Source of the DNA: Kineothrix sp. IPX-CK
GTDB taxonomy: Bacteria > Bacillota > Clostridia > Lachnospirales > Lachnospiraceae
Assembly: GCF_039134705.1 (NCBI RefSeq)
Contig: NZ_CP146256.1
Location: 4,030,001 to 4,094,000, forward strand
DNA length: 64,000 nucleotides
Direction of reading: 5' to 3'
The stretch's first letter is position 1. Each line of letters starts with the position of its first letter. The notes beneath the pieces are model-generated. The model did no database searches. It was not told the origin of the DNA and worked only from the letters and a program-made list of their open reading frames with translations. This document shows, one piece after another, positions 8,374 to 17,038 of this stretch. A program made the translations under genes and the position numbers.

Positions 8374-8496
8374 AAGTTAACCTCAAATAAAGCAATTTTA
8401 CGGTATATTATAGGTCATGGGAATATATCTATCACGTTGAACTTATATGCTTTTGCTTCGATTGAGAGTATCAACGCCGAAAACGCAACGCTGTAA
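8374..8496 (+). pseudogene. Tyrosine recombinase/integrase C-terminal fragment
   Basis: Immediately after the ECF ATPase gene an open stretch ending with TAA at 8494 encodes RYIIGHGNISITLNLYAF. This is the box II end of tyrosine integrases of the Tn916/ICE type: (L/I)GHxNISxTLNxYxH, containing the catalytic His of the GH motif and the nucleophilic Tyr. No start codon, catalytic Arg region or N-terminal DNA-binding domain is present upstream, because the ECF gene occupies that space. It is therefore a remnant, and evidence that the ECF cassette replaced or inserted into an integrative element. Confidence 0.7.
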
Positions 8497-8527
8497 CCAA
8501 TTGAATTATCGACGTTAACCCACACAT

Positions 8528-8558
8528 GACAAGGCCGACAACAGCCTTGTCCTTTTTT
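8528..8558 (+). terminator. Terminator after the ECF cassette
   Basis: GACAAGGC (8528-8535) pairs perfectly with GCCTTGTC (8544-8551), followed by six T at 8553-8558. The orientation serves plus-strand transcripts from the ECF operon or the former integrase gene. Confidence 0.75.
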
Positions 8559-8610
8559 GCTCAAATATAATTTTACTCCTTGACAATCTTAATTCTGTAG
8601 TACATCCAAT

Positions 8611-9366
8611 TTATTTTTGATTCTTGTTTATATTAGCTTGATCGGCCACTTTTTTTGTTTTTTCTTCAATAAGATCTTTATCTCCCAAGTAGTAATTCCT
8701 AATAACTTGAAAATCTTCATCAAATTCATACACAAGAGGTATACCTGTAGGTATATTAACCGATATAATTTCTTTCTCGGATAGTCGGTCCAGATATTTT
8801 ATCAAAGCCCTTATCGTATTTCCATGTGCAGCAATAATAACTCTTTTACCCTGCTTCATGTCATTCATGATGTTCTGCTCAAAATATGGAATTACTCTTT
8901 CTATTGTATCTTTTAAGCTCTCTACTAAAGGAAGTCTCTCCTTTGTTATCTCTCTATACTGTTCCTGATGCCTTGGGTTTCTGCCATCATCTTCACTTAA
9001 TGCCGGAGGTAGGATATCATAGGAGCGGCGCCAGATTTGCACCTGCTCTTGTCCAAATCTTTTTGTAGTTTCTTCTTTATTAAGCCCTTGGAGCGCTCCA
9101 TAATGGCGTTCGTTAAGCAGCCACGATTTTTTAACCGGTAACCACTCTCTATCCATTTCTTCCAATATAGTATTCAAGGTTTGTATCGCTCTTTTAAGAT
9201 ACGATGTATAGCACACATCGAAATCATACCCCTCTTTTTTTAACAGTTGTCCTGCACTTTTTGCTTCCTGTTTTCCATGCTCTGATAACTCCACATCAGT
9301 CCATCCCGTAAATAAGTTAAGCCTGTTCCACTCACTTTCACCATGCCGAACGATAATCAGTTTCAT
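8611..9366 (-). CDS. gpmA: 2,3-bisphosphoglycerate-dependent phosphoglycerate mutase
   Basis: A 251-residue histidine-phosphatase-superfamily enzyme that interconverts 3- and 2-phosphoglycerate in glycolysis. The phosphohistidine motif VRHGESEWN is at residues 6-14, the NERHYG motif holding the acid/base Glu lies near 87, and AAHGNT with the second catalytic His is near 181. The length matches the dPGM family (~250). It is divergent from the class I aldolase gene, sharing a ~196-base promoter region; both are glycolytic. The C-terminal ~20 residues are Lys/Asn rich and not part of the catalytic core. Confidence 0.93.
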   Translation of the reverse strand: MKLIIVRHGESEWNRLNLFTGWTDVELSEHGKQEAKSAGQLLKKEGYDFDVCYTSYLKRAIQTLNTILEEMDREWLPVKKSWLLNERHYGALQGLNKEETTKRFGQEQVQIWRRSYDILPPALSEDDGRNPRHQEQYREITKERLPLVESLKDTIERVIPYFEQNIMNDMKQGKRVIIAAHGNTIRALIKYLDRLSEKEIISVNIPTGIPLVYEFDEDFQVIRNYYLGDKDLIEEKTKKVADQANINKNQK

Positions 9367-9498
9367 ATGTTATTGCCTCCTAACTTAAACATAAAAATTT
9401 AATTTATAATTTATTTCAATTATATCAAAAATCGAACCAACTGTATTGTAATATTTTTTTAATGAGAAATATACACGTTTATTTTGTTAAATGAGGAA

Positions 9499-9526
9499 TT
9501 GTATAAGTGTGCAAACATGCTATAAT
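9499..9526 (+). promoter_or_regulatory. Promoter of the class I aldolase gene
   Basis: TTGTAT (9499-9504), 16-base spacer, then TGC-TATAAT with the -10 at 9521-9526; TG one base before the -10 makes it an extended -10 promoter. The start codon is at 9563. Confidence 0.6.
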
Positions 9527-9562
9527 AAATTCAGGACACATTTGCAGAAAGGAGATAATTTT

Positions 9563-10450
9563 ATGAACAAAATACAAATGGATCGAATCCAAACAGGAAA
9601 AGGCTTTATTGCTGCCTTAGATCAGAGTGGCGGAAGTACCCCAAAAGCACTCCTTCAATATGGTATTAAGGAAGACAGCTATTCCAATGAAGAAGAAATG
9701 TTTGATTTAGTACATGAGATGAGAAAACGGATTATAACAAGTCCTTCATTTTCTTCCGAGTATATTCTGGGCGCCATTTTATTTGAGAACACAATGGATC
9801 GCACCATTGACGATCAATTTACTGCTGATTACCTTTGGGAGAAGAAGGGTGTCATTCCTTTTTTAAAGATTGATAAAGGTCTGTCCGATATAGAAAATGG
9901 TGTTCAGCTTATGAAGCCAATCCCAGAGTTGGATAGCCTTTTAAAGCGGGCTGTTGAAAAGAACATTTTCGGAACGAAAATGCGCTCTGTTATTAAAGAT
10001 GCCAACCTCGAAGGAATAAAAAAAGTAGTTGAGCAACAATTCGAGATCGGCAAACGGATCATTGCGGCCGGGCTGGTTCCGATTATTGAACCCGAGGTGG
10101 ATATTCACAGTCTGGATAAGGAAGAATCCGAGAAAATACTGAAGAATGAAATTTTTAATCAATTATCTAACCTGGGCCAAGACGAAAAAGTCATGCTTAA
10201 GCTATCCATACCAACAAAAGATAATTTCTTTAGCGATTTAGTGAGTGACTCTCATATTGTAAGAGTTGTGGCTCTGTCCGGGGGATATACACAAATTGAA
10301 GCAAATGAAAAGTTATCGCGTAACCAAGGATTGATTGCCAGCTTTTCTCGTGCACTCTCACAAAGTCTGACAGCGCAACAATCGGATGAAGAATTTAATG
10401 CGACATTGTCAAGCTCCATTAAAGCTATTTATGCTGCATCAATTACGTAA
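9563..10450 (+). CDS. fda: Fructose-1,6-bisphosphate aldolase, class I (Schiff base)
   Basis: A 295-residue cytoplasmic aldolase cleaving fructose-1,6-bisphosphate to dihydroxyacetone phosphate and glyceraldehyde-3-phosphate. [13 protein letters not shown] near the N-terminus, FLKIDKGL and VMLKLSIPT (the last probably holding the Schiff-base Lys) identify the bacterial class I family, which is ~296 residues in staphylococci. The start at 9563 is chosen because AAAGGAGA lies upstream and the family begins at MNKxQ. An in-frame ATG at 9491 would add 24 residues unlike the family and would lie upstream of the -10 box. The neighbour gpmA is glycolytic. Confidence 0.92.
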   Translation: MNKIQMDRIQTGKGFIAALDQSGGSTPKALLQYGIKEDSYSNEEEMFDLVHEMRKRIITSPSFSSEYILGAILFENTMDRTIDDQFTADYLWEKKGVIPFLKIDKGLSDIENGVQLMKPIPELDSLLKRAVEKNIFGTKMRSVIKDANLEGIKKVVEQQFEIGKRIIAAGLVPIIEPEVDIHSLDKEESEKILKNEIFNQLSNLGQDEKVMLKLSIPTKDNFFSDLVSDSHIVRVVALSGGYTQIEANEKLSRNQGLIASFSRALSQSLTAQQSDEEFNATLSSSIKAIYAASIT

Positions 10451-10460
10451 TGCATTTACT

Positions 10461-10519
10461 GGCTCTCCCCTTCTATAATTAATTAACAAAGTAAAATTGA
10501 AGAGGAGAGCCGAATTTTT
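10461..10519 (+). terminator. Possible long-loop terminator after the aldolase gene
   Basis: GGCTCTCC (10461-10468) and GGAGAGCC (10504-10511) are perfectly complementary and are followed by five T at 10515-10519. The 35-base loop is long, so folding is less certain than for a compact hairpin. Confidence 0.4.
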
Positions 10520-10710
10520 CAGATTCTTCCAGAGCATATCCATCTGTTATTCCAGCTATATAATCTGTTACGGCACATATCAAGATTTTCCACTTTTCAA
10601 AATAGTAATATATTTCATCGTTTACAAGTTCAATGCTTCCATCATTCAAATTAATCGCACTATTAGAAGCCAACCTATTTCTATGCATTAATGTCTCTAC
10701 AAATATTTAA
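10479..10710 (-). pseudogene. dGTP triphosphohydrolase-like (HD family) C-terminal fragment
   Basis: A minus-strand stretch ends with TDYIAGITDGYALEESEKFG, which closely resembles the C-terminal (V/C)DYIAGMTDRYAL segment of deoxyguanosinetriphosphate triphosphohydrolases. Only ~75 residues are open, with a stop upstream near 10710, no HD metal motif and no ribosome site, so it is a decayed fragment. It lies convergent with the aldolase gene. The family call rests on one motif and could be wrong in detail. Confidence 0.5.
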
Positions 10711-10854
10711 TAAATTGTTCCTTCATGCAGCAACCTTGGATTACCCCGTTGTAAACAGCTAACTTGCTACTTTACATTAATAATACTTGATGCCAACTTT
10801 CTATTATTGATATTAGTTTGTTAACTATAATAAATATAACGGGAAGTTGAAACT

Positions 10855-11322
10855 CTATATCAAATCCAGCTCCATTGGTGTATATATTATTCCATTATAA
10901 TTGCCTGTATCTCCTGCATTTTTAAATTCCATCGCATAATAAAAAGGCATAGCATACGGTGATGCGTTTAGCTTAATGGCAACCGCACCTCGTTTTTTCA
11001 ATTCTTCAATTACTGTGTTTAATAACATGGATGCAATGCCTTTTCTATGGTACTCTCTTTTTACAAAAATACATGAAATGGTATTATGTATACTTATGGA
11101 AAGGCAACCTACAATCTCCTCTTTGTAATATGCTCCATACATTGTTTCGGTTCCTTCTGCAAATTTGGCAAGAAATTTCTTATCATAAATAAAGTTCTCT
11201 TTAAAGGATTTTATTCCCTGCTCTGAATAGTCTGGTGCCACAAATTCATCAAAAACCTCTTCTATTAACTTCATTGCGACGGAAAGGTTCTGATTATCAA
11301 CGGGACTGATTATTATTTCCAT
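10855..11322 (-). CDS. GNAT-family N-acetyltransferase
   Basis: A 155-residue single-domain protein of the GNAT fold. YGAYYKEEIVGCLSIS forms the central strands, and FVKREYHRKGIASMLL is motif A, the acetyl-CoA pyrophosphate loop (Arg-x-x-Gly-x-Ala), at about residues 93-110. KLNASPYAMPFYYAMEF is the usual C-terminal motif B. The substrate cannot be read from the sequence. A second unrelated GNAT gene lies 141 bases upstream in the same direction, but the spacing and separate ribosome sites do not require an operon. Confidence 0.82.
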   Translation of the reverse strand: MEIIISPVDNQNLSVAMKLIEEVFDEFVAPDYSEQGIKSFKENFIYDKKFLAKFAEGTETMYGAYYKEEIVGCLSISIHNTISCIFVKREYHRKGIASMLLNTVIEELKKRGAVAIKLNASPYAMPFYYAMEFKNAGDTGNYNGIIYTPMELDLI

Positions 11323-11463
11323 TATCCTATACGTTTCCTTCCATAAACCATATAAACATTTAATTCTTTATGTAATCAGGTCATTGATGCATAAATATAG
11401 TGAAAATCTACTTTAATTTATAAGTAACACTTTTGACTGGCTCTTCATTTATTAAAATCATAG

Positions 11464-11964
11464 TTACGAGTAAAGTCGCTTTTCCATCAAGAAAAATCTG
11501 CCTTTTCTCCATTCCGCATATCCTACATTTTTGTAACAAGCCTTTGAATACAATTTTAAGGCAAAGGGATTATTAGAAAAAGCATCCAATCTGACTGATT
11601 GATATCCCCTGTCTATCATTTGTTTTTCTGCATATTCCAGTGCTATTTTCCCAATTCCCTGATGTTGAAATTCAGGATTTACACATAATCTATGGATTAC
11701 GCAATATTTATCGTCAGGATACTCCCAAGCTCCATTTCTATAATCCTCATCGCATTCCTCGTTGATAACATAAACAACAGCAATCATTTGATTCTTTAAT
11801 CCGATAAATAAATGTTTTTTTTCGATGTCGCCGGCAAAGTCCCTTTTGGCAGGATAGAGTTCATCCCACTGGTAAATTCCATTTGCCTCCATATCTTTTA
11901 TCGATGCTTTAACAACAGTAAAAATTTCTGCTAAATCTTGTATTTCTGCTAACCTAAAATCCAT
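11464..11964 (-). CDS. GNAT-family N-acetyltransferase
   Basis: A 166-residue GNAT protein. VIHRLCVNPEFQHQGIGKIAL is the acetyl-CoA binding motif A (Q-H-Q-G-I-G) near residues 85-105, and RLDAFSNNPFALKLYSKACYKNVG is the C-terminal motif. The N-terminal DFRLAEIQDLAEIF is the usual first strand and helix. The acceptor substrate is unknown. It belongs to the AT-rich accessory stretch before the tRNA-Gln gene. Confidence 0.83.
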   Translation of the reverse strand: MDFRLAEIQDLAEIFTVVKASIKDMEANGIYQWDELYPAKRDFAGDIEKKHLFIGLKNQMIAVVYVINEECDEDYRNGAWEYPDDKYCVIHRLCVNPEFQHQGIGKIALEYAEKQMIDRGYQSVRLDAFSNNPFALKLYSKACYKNVGYAEWRKGRFFLMEKRLYS

Positions 11965-12569
11965 ATTTTAATCTCCAAAGATTTATTGATTTGCTATAAA
12001 TATTCTCCTTTAAATCTGATAATATCATATCATTTTTTGATGAAAAATACTATTTAAAATAGAAAAATTCAAAATCTTGAAACTTTAAATAAAACCAATT
12101 TATTAACCTAAGTATCAATGATGTTTACTGTTTTACTATAAACAGACTTTAAAATGTCTGTAGTATCCGGCATATATATTTGTCTTTTCTTCATTTCTTT
12201 TAAATAGTCCTCCCGAACATGCAGGACTGTACAATTTCCCTCCCTTTTTCCCCTTCTTTCGCCCCTATGCGCTTCCAGCTACTCTATATGGGTATTATAG
12301 CTTTATCATCTATATGAGCCCAAATAGCGCCTTTGAATAGCATGCCTTTCCCGTCAGTGTTCTCCAGATAATTATTCCCGATTCCTCTCTCATCCTCTAA
12401 ATACTGGTATTTCCCCAATTTCTGACCTATAAATTGACCTATCCATTCGAAATAAGCATGAAATACCCGTAAAAAGACGCAAAATGGATATTCATAGATT
12501 TTACTGTCAAATAGATCCTAATTCTAATGAATTCCTCAGAGCCCGCACATTCCTTATATTTGCAGGCAC
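11965..12569. other. Non-coding stretch, no gene recognised
   Basis: About 600 bases without an ORF of convincing coding character or a ribosome site. The sequence is AT-rich at the left and less so towards 12,250. I see no recognisable protein remnant, RNA or tandem repeat. Confidence 0.5.
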
Positions 12570-12601
12570 AAAAAAACTCAACTGATTGTTTCAGCTGAGT
12601 T
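12570..12601 (-). terminator. Terminator of tRNA-Gln
   Basis: On the minus strand AACTCAGCTGA (12601-12591) pairs with TCAGTTGAGTT (12585-12575) with one G-U, and continues into a T tract ending near 12570. It starts nine bases after the tRNA 3' end. Confidence 0.8.
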
Positions 12602-12609
12602 CTTCCACC

Positions 12610-12681
12610 AGGGCTACAAGGATTCGAACCTTGAGATGACGGAGTCAGAGTCCGTTGCCTTACCGTTTGGCGATAGCCCTA
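12610..12681 (-). tRNA. tRNA-Gln (anticodon CUG)
   Basis: The minus strand gives acceptor strands AGGGCTA and TAGCCCT with discriminator G. The D arm contains AACGGTAAGGC, the anticodon stem is ACGGA/TCCGT around loop CTCTGAC (anticodon CTG, reading CAG), and the T arm is AAGG-TTCGAAT-CCTT. The total is 72 bases. CCA is not encoded (GTGG follows the discriminator). It is followed by its own terminator. It sits at the change from AT-rich accessory DNA to the core block beginning with glutamine synthetase. Confidence 0.93.
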
Positions 12682-13004
12682 TGCTATTTGTCCACACATT
12701 ATTTACATGCTACATTTTGGTATTATACACGAATCATTTTCATATTGCAAGACCTAATTCGAATTTTTTGTAGTTTTATTTTGTAATTGCTCATAGACTT
12801 TATTAGCTCTATTTTTGCAGAACAAAACAGGCAGAAACCAAGCATCTTATACCCATCATTCAAGGAGAATACAAAAGCTTTAAAACCCGATGGGTTTATC
12901 GTCCATAAAGCAGAGAATAGAAGAACAATAAGAAACCGGCCAATGCTCACAAGACATCGACCAGCCTCTTTTTTATTTATTGTTTAACCTTCCCCATTCG
13001 GTCA

Positions 13005-15116
13005 TTATACCTCAAAAATCAAGTCTGCATAGGTTGGAATAGGCCAAATTTCTTTATCCACAAGTCTCTCCAGCTCATCCGCAGGTGCTCTTAAAGCTTC
13101 CATGGCCCCGACCACCTGATCCTTATAGAAGAATGCCTGCTCCTTGCCCTCCGGCATAGCGCTGGCCTGCTCTTCAATTTCTTCAAGCTTCACTAACGCC
13201 GTTTTCATTTCAACCAGCTTCTTAGAGATGCTGCCTAGCAGCTCAGACTGAACAGATACGTCCGCACCGGCTTCTTTTACTGCAATCACAGTATCCGCAA
13301 GAGACTTCGTGTATTTCATAACTGCCGGAATAATCTGCTTGGAAGCCATATCGATCATGGTAAGAGCCTCGATATTAATCGTCTTCGCATACGTTTCATA
13401 GAGAACCTCTTCTCTGGATTCCAACTCTGCCTTTGTGAAGATACCGAACTTTTCAAACAGCTTCACGGACTTATCCGTGGTCAAAGTATCTACAGCTTCC
13501 ACCATGCTCTTAATGTTAGGAAGCCCTCTTCTTTCCGCTTCTTTTACCCACTCCTCGGAGTATCCGTCGCCGTTGAAGATAATTCTCTGGTGTTTGTTCA
13601 TGTATTCTTTTATTAAATCATGTACCGCCAAATCGAAATCATCAGCCTTCTCCAATATGTCCGCCGCTTCACAGAACACCTCTGCCACAATCGCATTCAA
13701 GGTGGTGTTCGGGCTGGCGATGGAATCAGCAGAGCCTACCATGCGGAACTCAAACTTATTTCCTGTAAACGCGAAGGGTGACGTTCTGTTTCTATCGGTT
13801 GCGTCTTTTACAAGATCGGGAAGAGAGGATACGCCCGTCTTCAATACGCCGCCTTCCTTGCATGTTTCCGCGATGCCCGTCTCTACAAGCTGTTTTACCA
13901 CATCCTCAAGCTGCTCTCCAAGGAAAATGGAAATGATCGCCGGAGGCGCTTCATTAGCTCCAAGTCTGTGGTCATTGCCTACATCCGAAGCACTCTGGCG
14001 CAACAAATCTGCGTGAGTGTCCACAGCCTTCAATATACAAGCCAACACTAATAAAAACTGTATATTCTCATTCGGCGTATCTCCCGGATCAAGAAGATTT
14101 ACACCGTTATCCGTTCCCAAAGACCAATTGTTATGCTTACCGGAGCCGTTCACTCCCGCAAAGGGCTTCTCGTGAAGCAGACATCTGAGGTCGTGGTGAA
14201 CTGCAACTCTCTTCATTGTCTCCATAACAATCTGATTATGATCTACCGCAATATTAGCCGTTTCATAAACGGGAGCCAGCTCGTGCTGCGCAGGTGCAAC
14301 CTCGTTGTGCTGGGTCTTCGCCGTTACTCCGAGCTTCCAAAGCTCCTCATTCAAATCCTTCATGTATGCGCCTATGCGCTCTCTTATTACGCCGAAATAG
14401 TGATCCTCCAGCTCCTGTCCCTTAGGAGCCGGTGCGCCAAATAAAGTACGTCCCGCAAATATAAGATCTGGTCTATCCAAATATTTATCTTTATCCACAA
14501 GGAAATATTCCTGTTCCGCGCCTACGCTTGCAACCACCCTTTTCGCTTCCGTATTTCCGAAAAGTCTGACAATACGAAGAGCCTGTTCGCTGACCGCTTC
14601 CATGGACCTCAAAAGAGGGGTTTTCTTATCCAAAGCTTCTCCCTTGTAGGAGCAAAATGCCGTAGGAATACAAAGAATTACTCCCGTTGCCGCTTCTTTT
14701 AAGAAAGCAGGAGATGTAATATCCCATGCAGTATAGCCTCTGGCTTCGAAGGTCGAACGAAGTCCTCCAGAAGGGAAAGAAGATGCATCCGGCTCTCCTT
14801 TGATCAGTTCTTTTCCGGAGAATTCCATAAGCATTCTGCCCTCTTCATCCGGATGTGCCACAAAAGAGTCGTGCTTTTCAGCCGTAATGCCCGTAAGCGG
14901 CTGAAACCAATGTGTATAGTGTGTAGCGCCGTTCTCCACCGCCCAGTCTTTCATAGCCTTAGCTACAACATCTGCCGCCGCGAGAGAAAGCTCGCCTCCC
15001 TGATCCATAACCTTCTTTACTTCTTTGAAAACATTTTTAGGTAAACGTTCTTTCATTTTACCGAGAGTAAATACATTTTTTGCAAAAATCTTTTCCACAT
15101 TAAAAACTTCGCTCAT
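13005..15116 (-). CDS. glnN: Glutamine synthetase type III
   Basis: A 703-residue GSIII enzyme, ATP-dependent ligation of ammonia to glutamate, forming large dodecamers. The family is ~700 residues, far longer than [22 protein letters not shown] near residues 323-342 is the type III signature in the active site, and [20 protein letters not shown] near 454 is the conserved C-terminal part of the catalytic barrel. The ATG at 15116 has a GGGAGC site upstream. The 5' leader carries an intrinsic terminator and a structured RNA (15185-15280), so expression is probably controlled by attenuation. No other nitrogen gene is adjacent. Confidence 0.95.
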   Translation of the reverse strand: MSEVFNVEKIFAKNVFTLGKMKERLPKNVFKEVKKVMDQGGELSLAAADVVAKAMKDWAVENGATHYTHWFQPLTGITAEKHDSFVAHPDEEGRMLMEFSGKELIKGEPDASSFPSGGLRSTFEARGYTAWDITSPAFLKEAATGVILCIPTAFCSYKGEALDKKTPLLRSMEAVSEQALRIVRLFGNTEAKRVVASVGAEQEYFLVDKDKYLDRPDLIFAGRTLFGAPAPKGQELEDHYFGVIRERIGAYMKDLNEELWKLGVTAKTQHNEVAPAQHELAPVYETANIAVDHNQIVMETMKRVAVHHDLRCLLHEKPFAGVNGSGKHNNWSLGTDNGVNLLDPGDTPNENIQFLLVLACILKAVDTHADLLRQSASDVGNDHRLGANEAPPAIISIFLGEQLEDVVKQLVETGIAETCKEGGVLKTGVSSLPDLVKDATDRNRTSPFAFTGNKFEFRMVGSADSIASPNTTLNAIVAEVFCEAADILEKADDFDLAVHDLIKEYMNKHQRIIFNGDGYSEEWVKEAERRGLPNIKSMVEAVDTLTTDKSVKLFEKFGIFTKAELESREEVLYETYAKTINIEALTMIDMASKQIIPAVMKYTKSLADTVIAVKEAGADVSVQSELLGSISKKLVEMKTALVKLEEIEEQASAMPEGKEQAFFYKDQVVGAMEALRAPADELERLVDKEIWPIPTYADLIFEV

Positions 15117-15184
15117 TTTTTTGCTCCCTTTCGTCTTATCATAGTTCGCCGCTCACCGACTGCGACATAACAAGGTCTCTATGG

Positions 15185-15280
15185 TATAAAAAAAAATGCT
15201 CCAAAAAAACACATGGAACATCCTCGTTCAAGATACCTTATACCTGAAGGTTTCCCTTCGTTTTCTATAAGATACTCTAT
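15185..15280 (-). ncRNA. Structured glnN leader, candidate attenuator or riboswitch
   Basis: In the minus-strand transcript a closing helix forms between 15278-15266 (GAGTATCTTATA side) and 15242-15230 (TATAAGGTATCTT side). It encloses a small hairpin, GAAGG-GAAA-CCTTC, at 15259-15246. The intrinsic terminator at 15221-15188 follows, and GAAC upstream can alternatively pair with the GTTC in the terminator's first strand. This is the usual logic of a transcriptional attenuator. It does not match a riboswitch consensus I know, and its loop does not fit the ANTAR hexaloop pattern. Confidence 0.5.
15188..15221 (-). terminator. Intrinsic terminator within the glnN leader
   Basis: ATGTTCC (15221-15215) pairs with GGAGCAT (15202-15196) with one G-U, followed by eight T (15195-15188). 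It lies ~70 bases before the glnN start, so it would act as a premature terminator. Confidence 0.65.
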
Positions 15281-15414
15281 TGTTTGCAAAATTGCAACCC
15301 CCTATTTTCAATTTTATTAAATATTGTAAAAAACAAGTTATTTTCCGCCGGTTTACTGTTCACATTGTACAACATGTAAAAATTGCGGGATAATCTCCTT
15401 TTTTGACCGGCCTT

Positions 15415-16662
15415 TTACGGCCGGTTCCCTTCTTCCTTAAGCGCTTCTATCCTAAGAATATCATTTTTCTCAGCCTTGCCTGTCAGCTCTACGTACAGCA
15501 CCTGCTTCGGATGCGGAGCGCTATCCACAGCTTCCCCCTCCAGTGTGGTAAGAGACAATACCGTAACGGGCATATTTGTACCATCCGGCTTCATAATCTC
15601 AATGACATCGCCCACGCAGAATTTGTTGCGCTGCACGATGCGGACACGGCTCCCATCGTCTACTTCCTCCACTGTTCCTAAATAGATATATTCGTTCACA
15701 TACGTATTGGAATCATAAATCTGAGTATTTTCATCCGGCTTACCGAAATAAAAACCGGTGGTAAACTGCCGGTAAGTGCATTTGGCGATTTCCGCCTTAT
15801 ACCATTCCATATTGGCAAGATATTTTTCCTTCGACTCCAGATAATCATCAATCGCTTTCCGGTATGTCCTCGCCACCGTCGCCACATAGAGCGCTGTTTT
15901 CATTCTTCCTTCTATCTTAAAGCTGTCGATACCCGCCTCTATCATTTCGGGAATATGCTCTATCATACACAAATCCTTGGAGTTAAAAATATAAGTACCT
16001 CTTTCATTTTCATACACCGGCATGTATTCTCCCGGCCTTTTTTCCTCTACCACCGAATATTTCCAGCGGCACGGATGGGTACAGGCTCCCCGGTTAGCAT
16101 CCCTGCCCGTAAAATAGCTGCTGAGCAGACATCTGCCGGAATAAGAAATACACATCGCCCCATGAATGAAGCTTTCTATTTCCAGCTCCGCCGGAATCTT
16201 GCCTCTTATCTCTTTTATCTCAGCCAGGGAAAGCTCTCTCGCCGAAACAACACGCTTCGCCCCTTGTGCATGCCAGTATTTAAAGGTTTCATAATTCGTA
16301 TTGTTAGCCTGCGTGGAAACATGGATATCTATTTCAGGACAGATTTCTCTCGCCATCATAAAAATGCCCGGATCCGCAATGATGAGTGCGTCCGGCCTTA
16401 ACTTCTTCAGCTCATGAAAATATTCTCTTACACCGTCTAAATCCTCATTATGTGCCAGTATATTGGCCGTAACATGAACCTTTGCCCTATGTGCATGGGC
16501 AAACTCTATTCCTTCCGCCATGTCCTCCATACTAAAGTTCTTCGCTTTGGCGCGAAGGCCGAAAGCCTCCCCACCGATATATACGGCGTCCGCTCCATAG
16601 GCAACCGCTGTTTTCAGCACTTCCAGACTCCCTGCCGGAATCAAAAGCTCTGGTTTTCTCAT
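15415..16662 (-). CDS. Peptidase U32 family protein, TrhP-like tRNA uridine hydroxylation enzyme
   Basis: A 415-residue U32 protein. The start at 16662 gives MRKPELLIPAGSLEVLKTA, the conserved family beginning; the longer ORF to 16710 adds 16 non-conserved residues. ESFIHGAMCISYSGRCLLS followed by RGACTHPCRW is the U32 signature, whose cysteines probably ligate an iron-sulfur cluster. In Bacillus and E. coli these proteins (TrhP1/TrhP2, YegQ) use prephenate to hydroxylate U34 of tRNAs, and TrmR then methylates the product. The trmR gene lies just upstream across a palindromic element, supporting this role over proteolysis. Confidence 0.88.
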   Translation of the reverse strand: MRKPELLIPAGSLEVLKTAVAYGADAVYIGGEAFGLRAKAKNFSMEDMAEGIEFAHAHRAKVHVTANILAHNEDLDGVREYFHELKKLRPDALIIADPGIFMMAREICPEIDIHVSTQANNTNYETFKYWHAQGAKRVVSARELSLAEIKEIRGKIPAELEIESFIHGAMCISYSGRCLLSSYFTGRDANRGACTHPCRWKYSVVEEKRPGEYMPVYENERGTYIFNSKDLCMIEHIPEMIEAGIDSFKIEGRMKTALYVATVARTYRKAIDDYLESKEKYLANMEWYKAEIAKCTYRQFTTGFYFGKPDENTQIYDSNTYVNEYIYLGTVEEVDDGSRVRIVQRNKFCVGDVIEIMKPDGTNMPVTVLSLTTLEGEAVDSAPHPKQVLYVELTGKAEKNDILRIEALKEEGNRP

Positions 16663-16754
16663 TAAATAATCATTCCTTTCTCCATATACCACACGCAATA
16701 CATTTTGCACGGCACTCTCTTCATAAAATATTGCTTATCACATATATCTGATCA

Positions 16755-17029
16755 GGGTGTCAAAAGTCCTTTTAACAAGCTTTCGCAGGCAATCGAATCC
16801 AAACCAAAAGAACGAGTGCGCCTATGAAAATATTTAGAAGTTCTTTCTTTGAATATTTGGGTCATAGCAGAAAACAAAACTGTTTGAGCGTAGCGAGTTT
16901 TTTGTTTTCTGCTATGTTTGACTCAAATGTTCGAAGAATTAGAACTTCTTATATATTGGAATTCGGCACGGGAGTCTTTTGGTTTGGATTCGATTGACTT
17001 CAAAATCTAAGAAAGGACTTTTGACACCC
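16755..17029. repeat. 275-bp interrupted palindrome between trmR and the U32 gene
   Basis: The outer arms GGGTGTCAAAAGTCCTTT (16755-16772) and AAAGGACTTTTGACACCC (17012-17029) are perfect inverted repeats. Further nested pairs are TCGAATCCAAACCAAAAG with CTTTTGGTTTGGATTCGA, GAAGTTCT with AGAACTTC, and ATAGCAGAAAACAAAA (16864-16879) with TTTTGTTTTCTGCTAT (16900-16915). All share a centre near 16,890-16,892, so the whole element folds on itself. There is no ORF. It looks like a non-autonomous palindromic repeat or large bidirectional terminator. Confidence 0.85.
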
Positions 17030-17038
17030 TAATCATAT

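Noticed and set aside
12787..12987. Plus-strand 66-codon frame (and a minus-strand 75-codon frame) between tRNA-Gln and glnN
   Set aside because: There is no ribosome site and no recognisable domain; the glnN 3' end is expected to contain a terminator here, and both frames are compatible with chance in AT-rich DNA.
15185..15280. glnN leader as a T-box or known purine, SAM, lysine or guanidine riboswitch
   Set aside because: None of the conserved cores of those classes is visible; there is no T-box AGGGUGGNACCGCG, so only an unassigned structured leader is reported.
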